Below are positions 13,060 through 26,549 of a stretch of DNA of 64,000 bases, one piece after another. A program made the position numbers and the translations under genes. Source of the DNA: Physcomitrium patens. Its lineage: Eukaryota > Streptophyta > Bryopsida > Funariales > Funariaceae. Position 1 is the first letter of the stretch. Each line of letters begins with the position of its first letter. The stretch is from positions 4,159,891 through 4,223,890 of the forward strand of contig NC_037267.1 of the NCBI RefSeq assembly GCF_000002425.4. Reading direction: 5' to 3'. The notes beneath the pieces are model-generated. The model worked only from the letters and a program-made list of their open reading frames with translations, did not search any database and had not been told where the DNA came from.

Positions 13060-16000
13060 TTGCTAGTTGAAAATTTGGCGCAAGTTCCAATACAGTGGTC
13101 ATGGAAAATAACGTCAAGGCAAATAATTAAATCCTAAACCTAATGAGACATTCATTCAGCATTATTTATGCAGTGTAAGGATGCCTCAAATCAGCGATTA
13201 CTAGGGTCTCCAAGAATAGCTTGCAACAGATGGTAGCAAGATCCTTTGGTGGGTACAGAGAAATGAGTTGGGAGAACCATATGAGTTAGCCACGATTAAG
13301 GAAGCTCTTCAGAAGCAGTGTCTTGTGCAGAATTTCCTTGAGAAGGAAGAGAGTCTTTGGTGTAGGAGCTACTGGAACTACTGCATTAGGCGCTTGTCGA
13401 GCTTTGGAAAGCACGGTGAGATGTCCACTGGTGGTTGATAAGATGACAGCCCTGTGTGAGGGAGTTGTGCACTTGAGGACCGTGTCAGATCATCTCTAAC
13501 CAAGTGACGAGATGGCTTCCGCTCTTCAATGCGGTTCGGATTCCTTCCTCTTGTGTCGGAGCTTTTCGGTGATTTGTTCACTGTTGTGTCTGATTTCAGA
13601 TATTGTGTTCTCTACCGTGTACTCTTCGATCAGTTGATCGCCAGATGCCTGTGCATGTATTTCCCGTAACCGCCGTGGAACTGGTGCATCAAAAGTGGTG
13701 AAAAATAGTGAGCATAGGAATGGGTGATGAGAAGGACAGCGAGGTGTGGCACATGCTGACCAGTATTTCGATTGACCTGAGCTTGAGCAATTTCCAATTA
13801 CGACTCTCAGAGCAAAGAAATCGGCAGCCGGAGGTCAAGGCTTCGAGGAGGCTGAAGAAAATGTAGAGAATCGCCTTCCATTCGAGTATTTAGACGTTCT
13901 TTGCTTGTGATGCAATCTCCCTATTTTCAAATCCTATACAATCGAGCAGGGTTTGGCAAAACAAGGAGCAACGTTGGACATGTATTCCGGATATATTGGC
14001 TGCATACATAACCACGCAGTTCGAAACACGGGATTGATCACTATGAATCAATTCAGGCTGAAGACATGGCCCCCATCACGGAGAAACTCGCTGTTGTCTC
14101 TGGACAGAAACAGGGCATTTCAATGCATTCAGTGACAAATACTGATTACAAAAAGATTGGTTGCAACTTGTAATCTGGTGCCTCCTTCTTGTCAGGTCAA
14201 TAGGAAGATGCTCCGCAGAAGAGATAATCGCAATCAGATCTTACACAGACATAATTTCAGTGGTGGTGTGCGTATAAACGTGCGAAGCCTCAATCGGTAC
14301 CCTAACACAGTAATTTGCTGCGTTCCAGACTGGTGAACCTTAAACAACAAACGCCAGTTCCTTCTAAAGCATCTGTAAACATAAGAGGAACAAGCCCCTC
14401 TCTTCACTTCCCCTCCTCCCGCTTACCATTTTGATGCTTAGTTGCCATTCTGATCAAAATCTGGTTCAGCCATGTGCTGTCATTAAAGAGCAGGTCTACC
14501 CAATATCTGCGTCGTCAAACACCCTCGTTTTCCTGCCACATGGTCTGCAGTGCATTGCCCACGAGACAGATGCCTAGTTGTGTACTAGACAATGATAACT
14601 GCGAAACTTGCCAGCACTAAACAATTGTCACCATCCACCCATCACGATTCATGCAAGTATTGTGGTTTTAACAGGAAACATAAATTGCTCCCGCTTTTAG
14701 GAGATTGAAGATCATCACACGAATCATGACGGATTAAGATTCTAATAATCTTCCGGGTAAGTTCTATTTGCATAAGCTGAGTCATTATAGCTGCTTCCTC
14801 AATTTGGTCTGAAGCGAATCGCTGACAAGTTTTCTGGGGGAATGAATGTGCAAAGAAGGAATATGTATATAGCTAGGGGAGGGTGACCCGGAATGAAATT
14901 AGATCACGTAATTCCACGGCATTCACCAAATAAGCTAATAATTGGTCATAAAGTTGATTCGAAATCCGGCAATGCAATGTTTCTGCCTCAGTAGCTGGCC
15001 ACAGGGGAACTTCGAATTTGTGACGTCCTTCAACTGACGTCCTTCAACTGACACACCACAGATGATGCAACTGTTGAGTATAAACCCTAAGTCCTTTTCC
15101 TTCCGATCATAGCAGCTGGTGCCGCTCCCATCATGGACTGGCAACACATCAATCTTGGAAATCCATGCTACTGTATTCTGAAATAGTCGGTTCCTGCAAC
15201 TCATAGCTGTGTGCAGGAGGCGCGATCATCCCTCATGAGGTCTTCGGCAGCCACCCCACCCATTCATCCCCACGAAATGTTGAAAGCACAAAACCCATGT
15301 CCTGTCCCGCATCTTTTAATGGTCTCACTCTGGAGTGTTTAATAGAACTGACTGAACTCTCAAACATGTGCTCCATTGTCGTTTACAGAGTTCATGAAGA
15401 CATCAAGATCATTCAAGGTTCAAAGACAAGCTCATTACACCATCGCCTGTAGAATTTAATATATTCCGCTTCTCATTCATGAGCATCCAACCGGGCATAA
15501 AAGCATGCCGAGCTTCAGCAGGATAATAATCCGTGGCTGCAGGGATTCGGTGCAAACTTTGGAGGTGAAGCCTCCAGACAATCTCTGACAGAATTGCATG
15601 GTGACGGTACCCTTTGTCTGGGCTGAAGCTGCTGTGGATCCATAATGAGCATCTGATGGACTAGATGGCGACGATTTTACCCGAAGTTGATCGTTTCATT
15701 CCAATGAGATGCGTAAACATTAAACGATCTTGATTCAGGGGAGGGTAATTGAAGGGTTTTGGGGCTCTGGTCTCACGTACAGTTCATGTTTCTTGCTGGT
15801 GTCTGACTAGCCTCATGGCCAAGTAGCTTTCGCAGTGCATAGAGACAAAAGGGTACAGCACCGGCCGTGGGTTGGCGTACGTGAGCATCTAGCAGCTTGC
15901 AAAGTGTTGGAAAAATCTCAGAGGATTCTTCGATATCAGTGACCCACTCATTCTCATGTTGCAGTATCCCATGGCTTTGTTTCTGCAACGATTCCATGGA

Positions 16001-17330
16001 TAGCTTACAACAAAAAGAACTCTATCTGTCCAAGAGATTCCAATGAAGCTACCTTCTAGGGAAATGATTTACAATCCCTAATTGCTTCAGGAGCATGCTT
16101 AAAGCTTCAAATGGCACTCCAAGGACACTGCGTTTTTGGAGAAAGCAAATTTCAGTTGCCTCCGAAAATATAATCCACGTCTGTTTATTGATGAGAGGTT
16201 GTAGACTGCACGAGTTCTAGGACCCGAAACCCAGGCTTTTCCAGAGTAAATGATTCTAGCCCAATGATCTGAATTGCACCAGGCAGCGAGAGCGACGCAA
16301 AGTGATCATCCACTAACATCATAAATTATCGACTTGACAGGGATTACGTTGTGCAGTTTGCTCAACGGGTCAATTCAATCTTAGCCTCGAACCGGGCAGT
16401 TGCGGGCACCCAACGCATTGAATCTGCTAAGTAGGTGCTCATCAGCCTGTCCCTTTCTCGAAACGTCGCTTCTTCATCTCTCGAAAGGATTAACGAACTT
16501 AAAAAGCGAACTGAGACAAACTCATGTGTGAGCAACAAAGGGTCGCGAGATTGTCAGACGAAGTTCCGATCACATGGACACGAAAACTGCCAGCACCTTA
16601 AAATCAGTTACGTACATTCACAATCAGTCGACGCTGGTACCATAAACTTGACTTTACCAGAATGATCATACTTTCTTGGATTGTCATGTACTACTTTGAA
16701 TCTAACAACATGGAGGCCTAGAATCAGGGAAGCTGAGTGCTACGAAGAGAGCGCCACTTGAGCTTGACTATTGATCAAATTCCTTCAAAAAAAGAAAATG
16801 ATAAACTTACAAAACCAATACTGCAAGGCATCACAGGACAATGTGTGCACTGCGCAGCACTGTAATCGCAAACCTGGAGGTATAACTTATAAACTTGAGA
16901 GATATCACATTGTCTTGTCACGATTGCGCCATCAATGAACACGAGATTAAGCTTGATTGGTACGAAGAAAGCAATAGAATTGGGAGATGACAATTCGAAC
17001 TGGATCATTACGCAATGAGGATTACATCTTCCCATGCAGTAATTCATTAACAGTGTCGCTAACCCACACGATCTCGAACAGGTACTCTATCACTGCAGCA
17101 TTCGGCAGTTTTTTTGCCATTGTTTCTCTATTTCATGAGAGACAGGCTCTGCGGCGTTTGCGAAAGCTCAATTGCAAATGCCGAAAACAGCATCGGTCTT
17201 AAACCCACTTCGAAAGCTCACTCGTCGAGAGGAGAGAATTAGGGTTTCTGAGTAATATTTGCTTTGAGAATCAAGCCCTGAACCCTAAAAGATTGCTAGA
17301 TGGGAAAACCATAATGATCTACTTGTGGGT
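13060..17330. other. Island of gene-like base composition without an identifiable gene
   Basis: Composition changes abruptly near 13060 and back near 17330: between them the sequence has far more G and C and CpG than the flanks. The longest open frames are below 95 codons. Among them, minus 15997-15773 (contains FPTLCKLLDAHVRQPTAGAV) and a plus stretch near 13310-13490 (FGVGATGTTALGACRALE) look protein-like, but I recognise neither. A 14-base direct duplication lies at 15021-15048. It may be a decayed gene, a gene of many short exons, a noncoding transcript, or a younger insertion that split the gypsy element. Confidence 0.4.
15021..15048 (+). repeat. 14-bp tandem duplication
   Basis: TGACGTCCTTCAAC occurs twice in a row, followed by TGAC. 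It contains a TGACGTC palindromic core like a bZIP site, but with no gene nearby its role is unknown. Confidence 0.8.
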
Positions 17331-18462
17331 TAAAGTTTAAACTTTGAAATTTTGTCAAGTCTTATGGAGATAAAAATAAAGATTAAGGAGATAACCAAAT
17401 CTTTTTAATAGGCAAGTGCCTGCATGTACTTCTAGTGAAGTTATTATACTTTTGAATTTGAGATTAATAGTACATAAGGTATATTCATAGTAGAAATTTT
17501 GTAAAGATGTTGTAAGAAAAATAAAAATAGATAAATAATAATTATAAATATCATATGTGTATCTAATATGGAAGTTGATTTATTATACACATATCTATAT
17601 AAGTATAAGTGGCAAAGCAATTCACAACATGGCATTCTTGCATTATGTTGCAAGTGAAGGAAAAAGTCTTTTTTGAAAAACTTGTTTACAATATTTGCTG
17701 GTTTTTTATAATATTGTTGGATTGCATTGTAATTACAAGTATAAGACATATGTTTTGGCTTTCAAGAATATTTTAAAAATGTAATCTTGAAAAGAACAAA
17801 TTATGTGAAAAATATATATATTAACATTTTATTGTGAGTAAGTTTTTTGTGGTAATTTAAATTTAGTGTCCAATTATATTGTGAGATTTTGTTGCATTGC
17901 ATATTTTTATGAAATTTGAAACATACACAAAATTTAAAATTTAAAAATAAAAATAAAAATAAAAAACAACTTATTTAAATTTATCATTTTTATTTGTTTC
18001 TAAAACTAGATCTAGTCTAAAACTTTCTTAAAAACCAAACTTAAGTAAATGTGAGCATCATCATTGTTGTCTGCTATTATGATTACTCAAAGGCGGCATT
18101 TATAACAAGCATAACTTTGCATTAGACCAATCATTGATTATTACATTTTGTAAGTATAATAGGTTTTATAAGATTGGGATTGACAACTCAACATGGAGAA
18201 AATATTACTATCAATCATAGGTAGTACTTTAAAATTTAGTGCAATGGCATTTGTTAATAAATCCACATTTGCATCATTTTCTTTAGAATGTTGTTAATGC
18301 CACTACAAGTTGCTCTCAACTTATGTTCCACACCATAATACACTTTATGTAACATAGCTAATATACACCAAAATGGATAAAGTAAACATTCTTTATGGAT
18401 GTGTATTTTAGTATTCTATAAAATATACTGTGGTGTACACCACAAGTTTATGACAATTAGTA
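17331..18462. other. AT-rich DNA, no feature recognised
   Basis: Stops in all frames and no domain or terminal repeat recognised. The only larger open frame (minus 17749-17444) is hydrophobic, AT-biased and not protein-like. Confidence 0.4.
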
Positions 18463-18600
18463 GTGGCATTAGCAAAAATTATACTAATATATGATGAATG
18501 GCAAGTTGTAGTGGTAGCAACAAAAATTATGGTAGCATTAGCAAAAATTGTGATGACATGTGATCAACTTCAAGTTGTTGTGGTAGCAGCAAAAACTTTC
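18463..18600 (+). repeat. Two-copy 69-bp tandem repeat
   Basis: Units 18463-18531 and 18532-18600 align without gaps: GTGGCATTAGCAAAAATT and GTAGCATTAGCAAAAATT open the units, and both carry 'caagttg...gtggtagca.caaaaa'. Because 69 is a multiple of three, both units stay in one frame and translate as ALAKI...QVVVVA.K. No family resemblance, so I treat it as a minisatellite fragment and not a gene. Confidence 0.75.
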
Positions 18601-19221
18601 ACAACATTAGCAATGCCATTTTTTTATTGTAATCATTTTGTTTAATTTTTTATAATATTGTCTAAAACAATGCAAGAGCAAGTATGTATTTTTTCAAAAT
18701 CCTATTGTAATGTCATAATTATATATATATTAAATCACTAGTATCATTAATATTTTATTTTTATTTATGTAATTATTAAAATGGATTTCTTTTGTATATA
18801 TTTTTATTAGCAATTTTAAAAATACATTAGAAGGTTTTGCAATAATAAATAAATAAATATATTATTATTATTATTATTATTATAGAAATGTAAACATTAA
18901 AATTTTCTATTTTTTATTTTTCAAAAATGCATGATTTTTTTCTTGTAGAAGATTCATATAGACGACACATTATTAAAATAAGGCATTACATTGCACTATT
19001 ATAAAAAATCGTTCTAACAAAAAATAAAGTATCAAAATTTTTAAAATTATTAAAAATAAAATAATATATTTACTAAAATATCAAGTAAAATTACATTTTA
19101 TAATTTTTTTAAATATCTAAATATTCTTTTATATATATATACAATTTTTTTAACATATATTGAGTATTGCAAAAAGAAGTAATATTTTTTTATTTGATAT
19201 TTAATATAGGTACTCAACAAG

Positions 19222-19261
<40 letters not shown>

Positions 19262-20305
19262 CAAAAATAATGTTAATAGAGTTTTTATTTTATAAAAATT
19301 ACTAATTTTAATATGTTTATAAGACATAACATATAAAACTTGTAATAGGAAGTAGTTGAAGCTTTATTTATTGAATTTACACAATTATACTAATGCTTTT
19401 AAGTAACTTTTTAAAACTTTACACAAAAAAAAAAAATTTAAAATTTAAAATTTAAAAAATATTTTGTTATTTTGGAAAAAAAATATTATGTAAATTAACA
19501 TTGTTTGATTCAGGAACAGTACAATATAAAAAATTTTAAAAATTTAATATAAATCAAGATAAATATTATGGATTTTTTTTGTAGATTAAAATAATTTTAA
19601 AAAAATATTTTTAATTATTAAATTCAAATGAGAAACCTTTTTCAGAAATTAATTATTTTTTCCTCTGTGCTAAAAGAACCACAAATTTTTTTTAATATTT
19701 TAATATTTTATTATAACTTACCCAAATTTTCTGAAATTTAGACATATTTGGGATGGTGATAAAAATCTAAAACAATTTGAAGTGTCAAAAGTTTTGTATC
19801 AAAGTCATAAAATAATTGTATAGAATTTATTTACAAATTTATGTAAACTAAAGATTTATATATATAGATTCAAGAAAAATAATGAAAATATTACTTTATT
19901 GATAAATCCTTTGTATTTTAATTTTTCTATTTTTTATTAAGATAAAAAATTATATATCTATATATATATATATATATATATAGTATTGTGTGTAAGCTTT
20001 CTTTTGAAAAAAATAAAATAAAATAAAAATTGTGATTCATTGTATCATTGCAATAAAGAAAATATCTATTTGATAGTCATTATTATAGAATGTTTCTATT
20101 ACCCCCAAACTCTCATCAACCACATGTCACTTTTGTTCAAATTCTTTTAAATCAATCAGTTTGATTCTTGTTCAATACCTTTCAAGCCACTTGATGAAAC
20201 AATTTTTTGATTGAATTAAAAATAAACTAAAAGAATATGACAAGTAGGTAATTTTAGGGTTTAGGATTTAGGTGGCAATAGCAAAAATTAAGATAGCTTG
20301 AAAAT

Positions 20306-20342
<37 letters not shown>

Positions 20343-20880
20343 ATTTTATATTGCAATGTGCTTGAAAAAATATGTTCATATACAACATTGTAAAAAATTC
20401 ATTAGGTCTTTAAATTTGACCAATAAGATTGTTTGACATTGATTACAAAAATATCTTTGGTAAATTTTATTCCATATTTTATCTTACTTTATTTAATTAT
20501 ATAATGTATTTTTTTGAAATTAATCAATAAATGTTTTTACTTGAGAGACATCTCTTATGAACTCCATGTAGATTTCATGCACTACTTTCACACTAAAACA
20601 ATATGTCATTCAACCCTGCCTAATATTCTTGGGATAAATAAATAAATAAATTTGTTAAACATGAAGGCCTACTTGTATTTTGTTTTATTTTTTCATTTTT
20701 TCATGGCTTTCTCTACACAAGGAGGAAGCATTCATTCGTTTGTCACATAAAAATCAATCAAGAATTTGCTCCCAAGATTCAATATTCCTGCAAATTATTA
20801 ATACTTTGCTCAAGCATCCATCATGGACAATCAATGAATTTGGTGATTTTAGTTGACCCCAGTCATGTATGTTCTCTATG
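18601..20880. other. Very AT-rich DNA with microsatellites
   Basis: No coding or RNA gene seen. It contains (TTA)n near 18858-18883 and (TA)n tracts at 19225-19260, 19962-19981 and 20311-20340. Confidence 0.5.
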
Positions 20881-21640
20881 TAAGGGGAACATATGAAACC
20901 CTAATCCTCATCATTTTTCCTTATTGTTGCAGATGGATAGAAGGAGCCATGCCCATGGACTCACCGAAAGGTGACATGACATGGTAGATGAAAGAAGGCC
21001 CACAAAGGGGGAGGGGGGTGGAAAGAGGGAAGAGGGAAGAGCCAGCTGAAAGAGGCCCCTATGCTAGTGGATGAATGGGGTACAAAAGGCAGATTGACAG
21101 GGATGCTGTACTCTTTCTCTCCATTTCTCTCAAACACACACACAAGCTTTTGCTTTTACTTTATGGGGGGGGGGAGGAGGTGGGTGGGTACACTCCTTTG
21201 CTGGTGACCTCAGCAAAATCCGTCCTGCAACATGCACCTACAAGCCAGAAGTGTGTGAGAGCCCCTTCAACTGGGAGGACAGTTCCAGTGCAGAACCGTA
21301 CATGCATCATTGTTTGACCTGTAATCAACCCACAAACTTCAGCCCAGGCCTGGCCTGACCCGGCCAACAGTATCAGGTATGCATCAGAATATTAGACATT
21401 TCTTTTTCTTTCTTCTTACTGTTCCCATACAACTCAGTACAGAAAGCCCACTCCATGACTGTCACATGTCTACAGTTTAGGATCTTAGGCCTAGGGCTAG
21501 AGCTAAAGGTTTCAGTGAGTAAAATTCTTTAACACACAATAACAAACAAACTAACTAACAAAAACTGGGACATTGCTGTTCAACACTTACATGAGTTGGG
21601 TTGTGAGCTTGTGGGTTTTAAAGGCACCCACCTACACTAA
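20881..21640. other. Small GC-enriched island, no gene identified
   Basis: Composition rises sharply compared with both sides. The sequence has purine-rich blocks (about 20985-21045) and a G-run (21163-21190). Frames on both strands reach only about 80 codons and resemble nothing I know. It could be a noncoding transcript, a promoter fragment or a small insertion. Confidence 0.4.
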
Positions 21641-22024
21641 CCCATTGTTCATGTAAAAATTAGATTAATAACATTCAATTGAATTCTAACTTATATATAG
21701 CAAGTTTTTTTAATATTTTATTGGAATAAAATCTATATATATATATATATATATATATACTAAAAGACGTGAAGAATGATTCAAAACACATGTCCCTTAC
21801 GGAAGTAACAAACATTTATGTCTCTCTGCTTTTTCTTTTTATAATAAAACACTTAGTTTACAAAACAATGTTAATGACATTTGTCCATTTTGTAGCTCAA
21901 GTTTGGTTTAGTTTTATTCATTTTTAATAATGAAAAAACCGAATAAGTTTAAATTAATTCTGTAAACATCCAAATTCCTACCTCAAATTTTAGAAATTTA
22001 TTATTGCTATCAGTTTTAGCCATG

Positions 22025-22055
<31 letters not shown>

Positions 22056-23547
22056 TTCCACATTGTAGGAGGGGGAGAAAAAATCTATTTAGTTTCTATG
22101 GCCCCATATTAAGAAATAGAGAGTCCTTGTAAAAATGTATACCACTTATAGAAGTTATGGGTAGTTAATGAATATCTTTTGGAGACATTGTTTTTAAAAC
22201 CCCTGAAATAAAATCAGGTTATGTGGTCATAATTGCATAGAAAATCATAATACAATTAAAGTTTCAACTATTTCATTATTATTATTGTAATGATGTGTCC
22301 TAAAAAATATATATAGCATTTAAATAGATTGTATAAATTATAACTCTAAATTATTTTATCTATCTTCAAAAGTGTAATCTTTATTTTTTATTAAAAACAG
22401 ATTCAACATTATAAGTTTCAAATATAAAAAAATTGATACAATTTCAATTTTTTGTTTTGTTTTGTTTTTTTTTAATTTAGAATAAATTTTATGCAACTCT
22501 TTAATTTACTTTAAAAAGCTTATTACATTCATGTATATAATTTTTTATTAAAAAAATATTTTAATTTTCTTTTTAATATAAATAAGAGTTTATTGTGTAT
22601 TTGTGAGGATTTGTGGCACGAAGAGGGTTGTGTCTACCTAGAAATTTTCTTATTATATACTATTTAAAAAATCATGAAATTTCCTTGTGTAATCTTTGTT
22701 TTGTAATTGCTCAATCAATCTTTGATAATATACTCAACTACTTTTTCGATGAATGCACAACTATTTAGATGATATTTTAGAATGTAATAAATAAGATAAT
22801 AAAAATTAATTCACAATAAAAACTATTGAATACTAAAATTTTCTAATATAAATATCAGTTCTTTGTGTAAAAAATATTTTCATCACAAATGTATATAAAT
22901 TATTATAGAATAAAAAATCCTACTATTATTTATTTATTTATTTTTATCTTTAAAATTTAATATCTGAAATTTTAAACTAATTGAATTGAAATTTACTTCA
23001 TATTATTAATAGTATATATAAAAAACTACATAATATGTGTTAAATAAGAAACATATGTAAAAAAACACTTTAAATTTGAAATAAAACTTCAAATCTAATA
23101 ATGTTGCTTTTATGTATATAAGATTATTTAATTTATTTTTAAAAGTTGAAAAATAATTTTCTTTGAAACTTTAGATAGTTTAAAATTTTATTATTTAAAA
23201 TTTTATAATTTATTAAAAAAATATAAAAAATACATAAGCAATTTATGTAGATAAATTTTCTATCAATTATAGCTATTTTACATAATTTATAATAAAATAT
23301 TATAAAAATATGAATTTATTTAGATTTAAAATAATTAAAGAAAAATAAATAGAAATATTTTTTAAAATAATGTCTAGTAGAAAAGCTTCATAAATGCAGA
23401 TTCAATTTTATACTTGTTAACATGAAATTAGAAGGTTGAAAACTTGGCCAATAGCTCAGCCACTCTTCATAGAAGTTTTCCATGTGGTGCACTTGTAAAA
23501 TTTGTCTTACTAATTAGACATATATCTTGTAAGTTAAACATGTATTG
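21641..23547. other. AT-rich DNA with microsatellites
   Basis: Contains (TA)n at 21732-21760 and 22025-22052. No recognisable coding region. Open frames here are AT-biased noise. Confidence 0.45.
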
Positions 23548-24047
23548 GTGTCAAGAATATGAATCTTATGGAACTAAAAGATTAACATATTCTTGTGTCA
23601 CTCAAAAAGATAGAAAAATCACTCAAAGATGGTCTAATACTAAATTAAAATGGCTATTGCTAAAGATAAAAAAAAATTAATAAGTCTTGAAACAAGACTA
23701 AGGACTACAAAGGCATTGATAAGAGTGAAGAAGGCTTCATGCTTGCCTCCATATATACTATTCAACTAAGAGCTATGTAGTGACATCTTATATGACCTCT
23801 AATATGTGTCTAATTTTATGAGACACGTGTTTTAACTTGCAAGGCAAGTTTTCAATATGCACACAATATCATTAGCTTGTACTAAAAGTTATTTATACAT
23901 GTAACACTTGACTAACTTGTTGGCCAAGTTTCAAACCTATCAATCAACTACAAACATGTATAAAATCAAATACAAGTCTATAAAGCCTCTAAGAAGTCTT
24001 GCCATAAGATAATATGAAATCTACTTATATTTATCTTCTATCTAACA
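23548..24047 (-). mobile_element. Decayed LTR, inverted relative of the LTR at 33.3 kb
   Basis: Read on the minus strand, it shares landmarks in order with the LTR at 33283-33843: 'cttagaggctttatagac', 'gacacatattagaggtc'-like, 'gaagccttcttcactctt', 'tagtcttgtttcaag', 'agcaatagccatttt' and an ending 'attcttgacacc'. It is more decayed than the 33 kb copy. The ends are estimates from the alignment by eye. Confidence 0.5.
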
Positions 24048-24444
24048 CTTCTTCACAAAATATATATATATACATATATCCATGACATTGCTTTCTCTTC
24101 TAAGAGAATTTCTACAAAGAATAGTCATTATATACTAAGAAAGTATAATGTGAACCATTGAATTGACTTACTTGAGTATTTAGTATAAAGAATTCTCTTG
24201 TTGTATTTAAAATCACACATTTTGTGACTTAATAGTAGAAATTTTAGAAAAAAGTAAAAAATATATTACTAATAGTTCATATGTAGTCTAAGGTAGAATT
24301 TAATGAGCCAAAGTTTTATCTTGGAGATGTTTTTTGTATCTAACATTAGATAATGGCTAAGAAGAGTATTCCTTGTGATAAAAAAGAAAGATTTTTTTAA
24401 AAAAATTTATAGTTCTTAAAACATATAAAGTCAAAAAGAGAATC

Positions 24445-24475
<31 letters not shown>

Positions 24476-24508
24476 AGAAGAAGAAAAAAAATTGAAAAGA
24501 AAAAAATG

Positions 24509-24542
<34 letters not shown>

Positions 24543-24962
24543 GCGATCAAGATGACAAGAAGTTATCCTTGAATGATGATAGCCTTTTTCTCAAAAGGAC
24601 TCTCGTTATCCAAAGTCCCTTCTTTCAATTAATTATTATTATTATTATTATTATTTATTATTATTTCTATAATAAAATCAAATTGAGATGGTGGTTTTTT
24701 TTTTTTTTTTTGGATTTTTTTTGGATTTTTTTTCTTTTTTCTTCCAACATGCATATGTTGCTATAAGGTGGTTGTAATTGAAGATCTCTCTCTTCATAAT
24801 CAATATAGAACTTGATATTAGGCAAACCTACGGTGGTATTTTGTTAGAGGTTTTAATCAATCAATACAATATTGGCAAGCTGAATTAGAGGTGTGGATTA
24901 TTCACTTATGCACCATGGAGTTCTTGGAAACCCTTGACGATATTTCCTTATTTTTTTTATAT
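24048..24962. other. AT-rich DNA with poly-A, (TA)n and poly-T tracts
   Basis: Holds a long A-run (about 24447-24475), (TA)n at 24510-24538, (ATT)n near 24632-24665 and T-runs at 24696-24740. No gene seen. Confidence 0.5.
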
Positions 24963-26477
24963 TGTTATATGACATGATTTTCTATATGGGAATACATTGG
25001 ATACCTAGCTAAGAGAATTTAGCTTTAACTTATTGAACAAGTTCCAATAAGTGATGTATTTTTATTATAGAGATCAAATAAATATAATAGTATCAAAAGA
25101 TAGTCTATTAATAAAATCCTTTTATATTTAAGAAGCTTTATACATAAGGCTTTCTAAAGCATCTAAAAATGCCCTAACATCCTTTGCTATACCAAATCAT
25201 AACTAATTCATTTTGCTAGTAAGCTTGATTTTCAATAACCTCAAAGAAAATCCATAATATTTTTATAAAAATCCATCTTTATACCTTAATTTTGTTATAG
25301 CTTCTTATCTTCATCTTTAACATATATGTAAAGTCTTGGCTTCCAAAAATCTCTTTATTTTACATAAAATATCTAAATTGTAGCAAAATCCTTTAAAAAT
25401 ACTTTTTTTCTTGCAAAAGATTTTTTTTCTCTAAATTTTAGAAGTTCATATTTCTTGATCAAAATATTTAATTTTTTTCAAATTTCTAGATAATCTAGAA
25501 TTTATCCTTAAGATTTATCATAAAAAATAAATTTTAAATCTACTTCCAATTATCTAGCATCTTAGAAATCCAAGCATATTCTCTAAATCCTAATTTATAA
25601 GCACCCAAGCACAATTTTCTATATATTTCAAAAATCCAAGATTAAAATGATATAAATTTATATATAAAATTTATTAGCATAATAATACATATTTATGGAA
25701 ATTTTTAGCCAAAATCTTATCAAATTGCTCAAGATATAGCTCAAAATACAACTACTAGTAAATTAGATCTCTTACTACCCTTAGATTGAAAGTACTCACT
25801 TCAACTTCTTATATCTCCTTTATTCTAGATTAGAATTCATCAAAAAAATACATGAAAAGTGTAGCCAAAAAGATGTTCTCTTCAATTATAATTTTTGATC
25901 CTTTATTGTTTTTTGTACATTTGTATTATGTCCAAAACAGTGACAATGGATATAAAACTAACACCTTAATTTTGAGCACCTATTATTCTTTCATAAAAAC
26001 TCTAAATCACAAAACATTTCCACCAAAACATAGCCAAAAACGTAAAATTTCTAATTCTAGCCTTTTAAGTTCAAAATGCCTCAAAAGAATAATCCTAATT
26101 CCTAATAAGACTTCGGCAATCTCCTTGAAGTCCATTGGACATGAATTTTGGTCAATTAGAATGGAGATTTTCATCATCCATCTCTATTCATTCATATTTT
26201 TGGCCTAACTACTTTTTTTTACACAAAAATCCTTCTCTAATTTTTTTTCTAGTAAGTTTTGTATAGTATGTATCTTAAATATCAAATAAAAAAACAAATA
26301 AGATTTCAAAAGTCACTAATGTCAATTAAAGGTGGCTTTAAATATATAAAAACTATTATTAATATTAAATCAATTTCAATAATAGGCCTTTTAAATTAAC
26401 TATTTTAAACTAATAATCTAATTATATTTTGTAACCAACTAAAATCTAATAATGTAATTCTTAGATTATTGTATATT

Positions 26478-26515
<38 letters not shown>

Positions 26516-26549
26516 TTTTTTTTATTGTAGCCATATTACAATACAACGA
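24963..26549 (+). repeat. LTR-like repeat, copy D (~1.59 kb, expanded)
   Basis: It starts TGTTATATGACATGATTTT and follows copies A-C through the landmarks 'ccaaaaatctctttatttta', 'attgctcaagatatagctc' and 'catccatctctattcattc', ending near 26549 after ATTACAATACAACGA. It is about 250 bases longer than the others: extra sequence near 25040-25320 has no counterpart in copy B, and a (TA)n run lies at 26486-26513. Confidence 0.55.

Noticed and set aside
24506-24766. 86-codon frame with alternating Tyr-Ile and a Phe run
   Set aside because: Product of (TA)n, (ATT)n and poly-T tracts; not a protein.
25852-26208. 118-codon open frame
   Set aside because: It lies wholly inside LTR-like copy D. The other copies have stops in the same frame, and no domain is visible.
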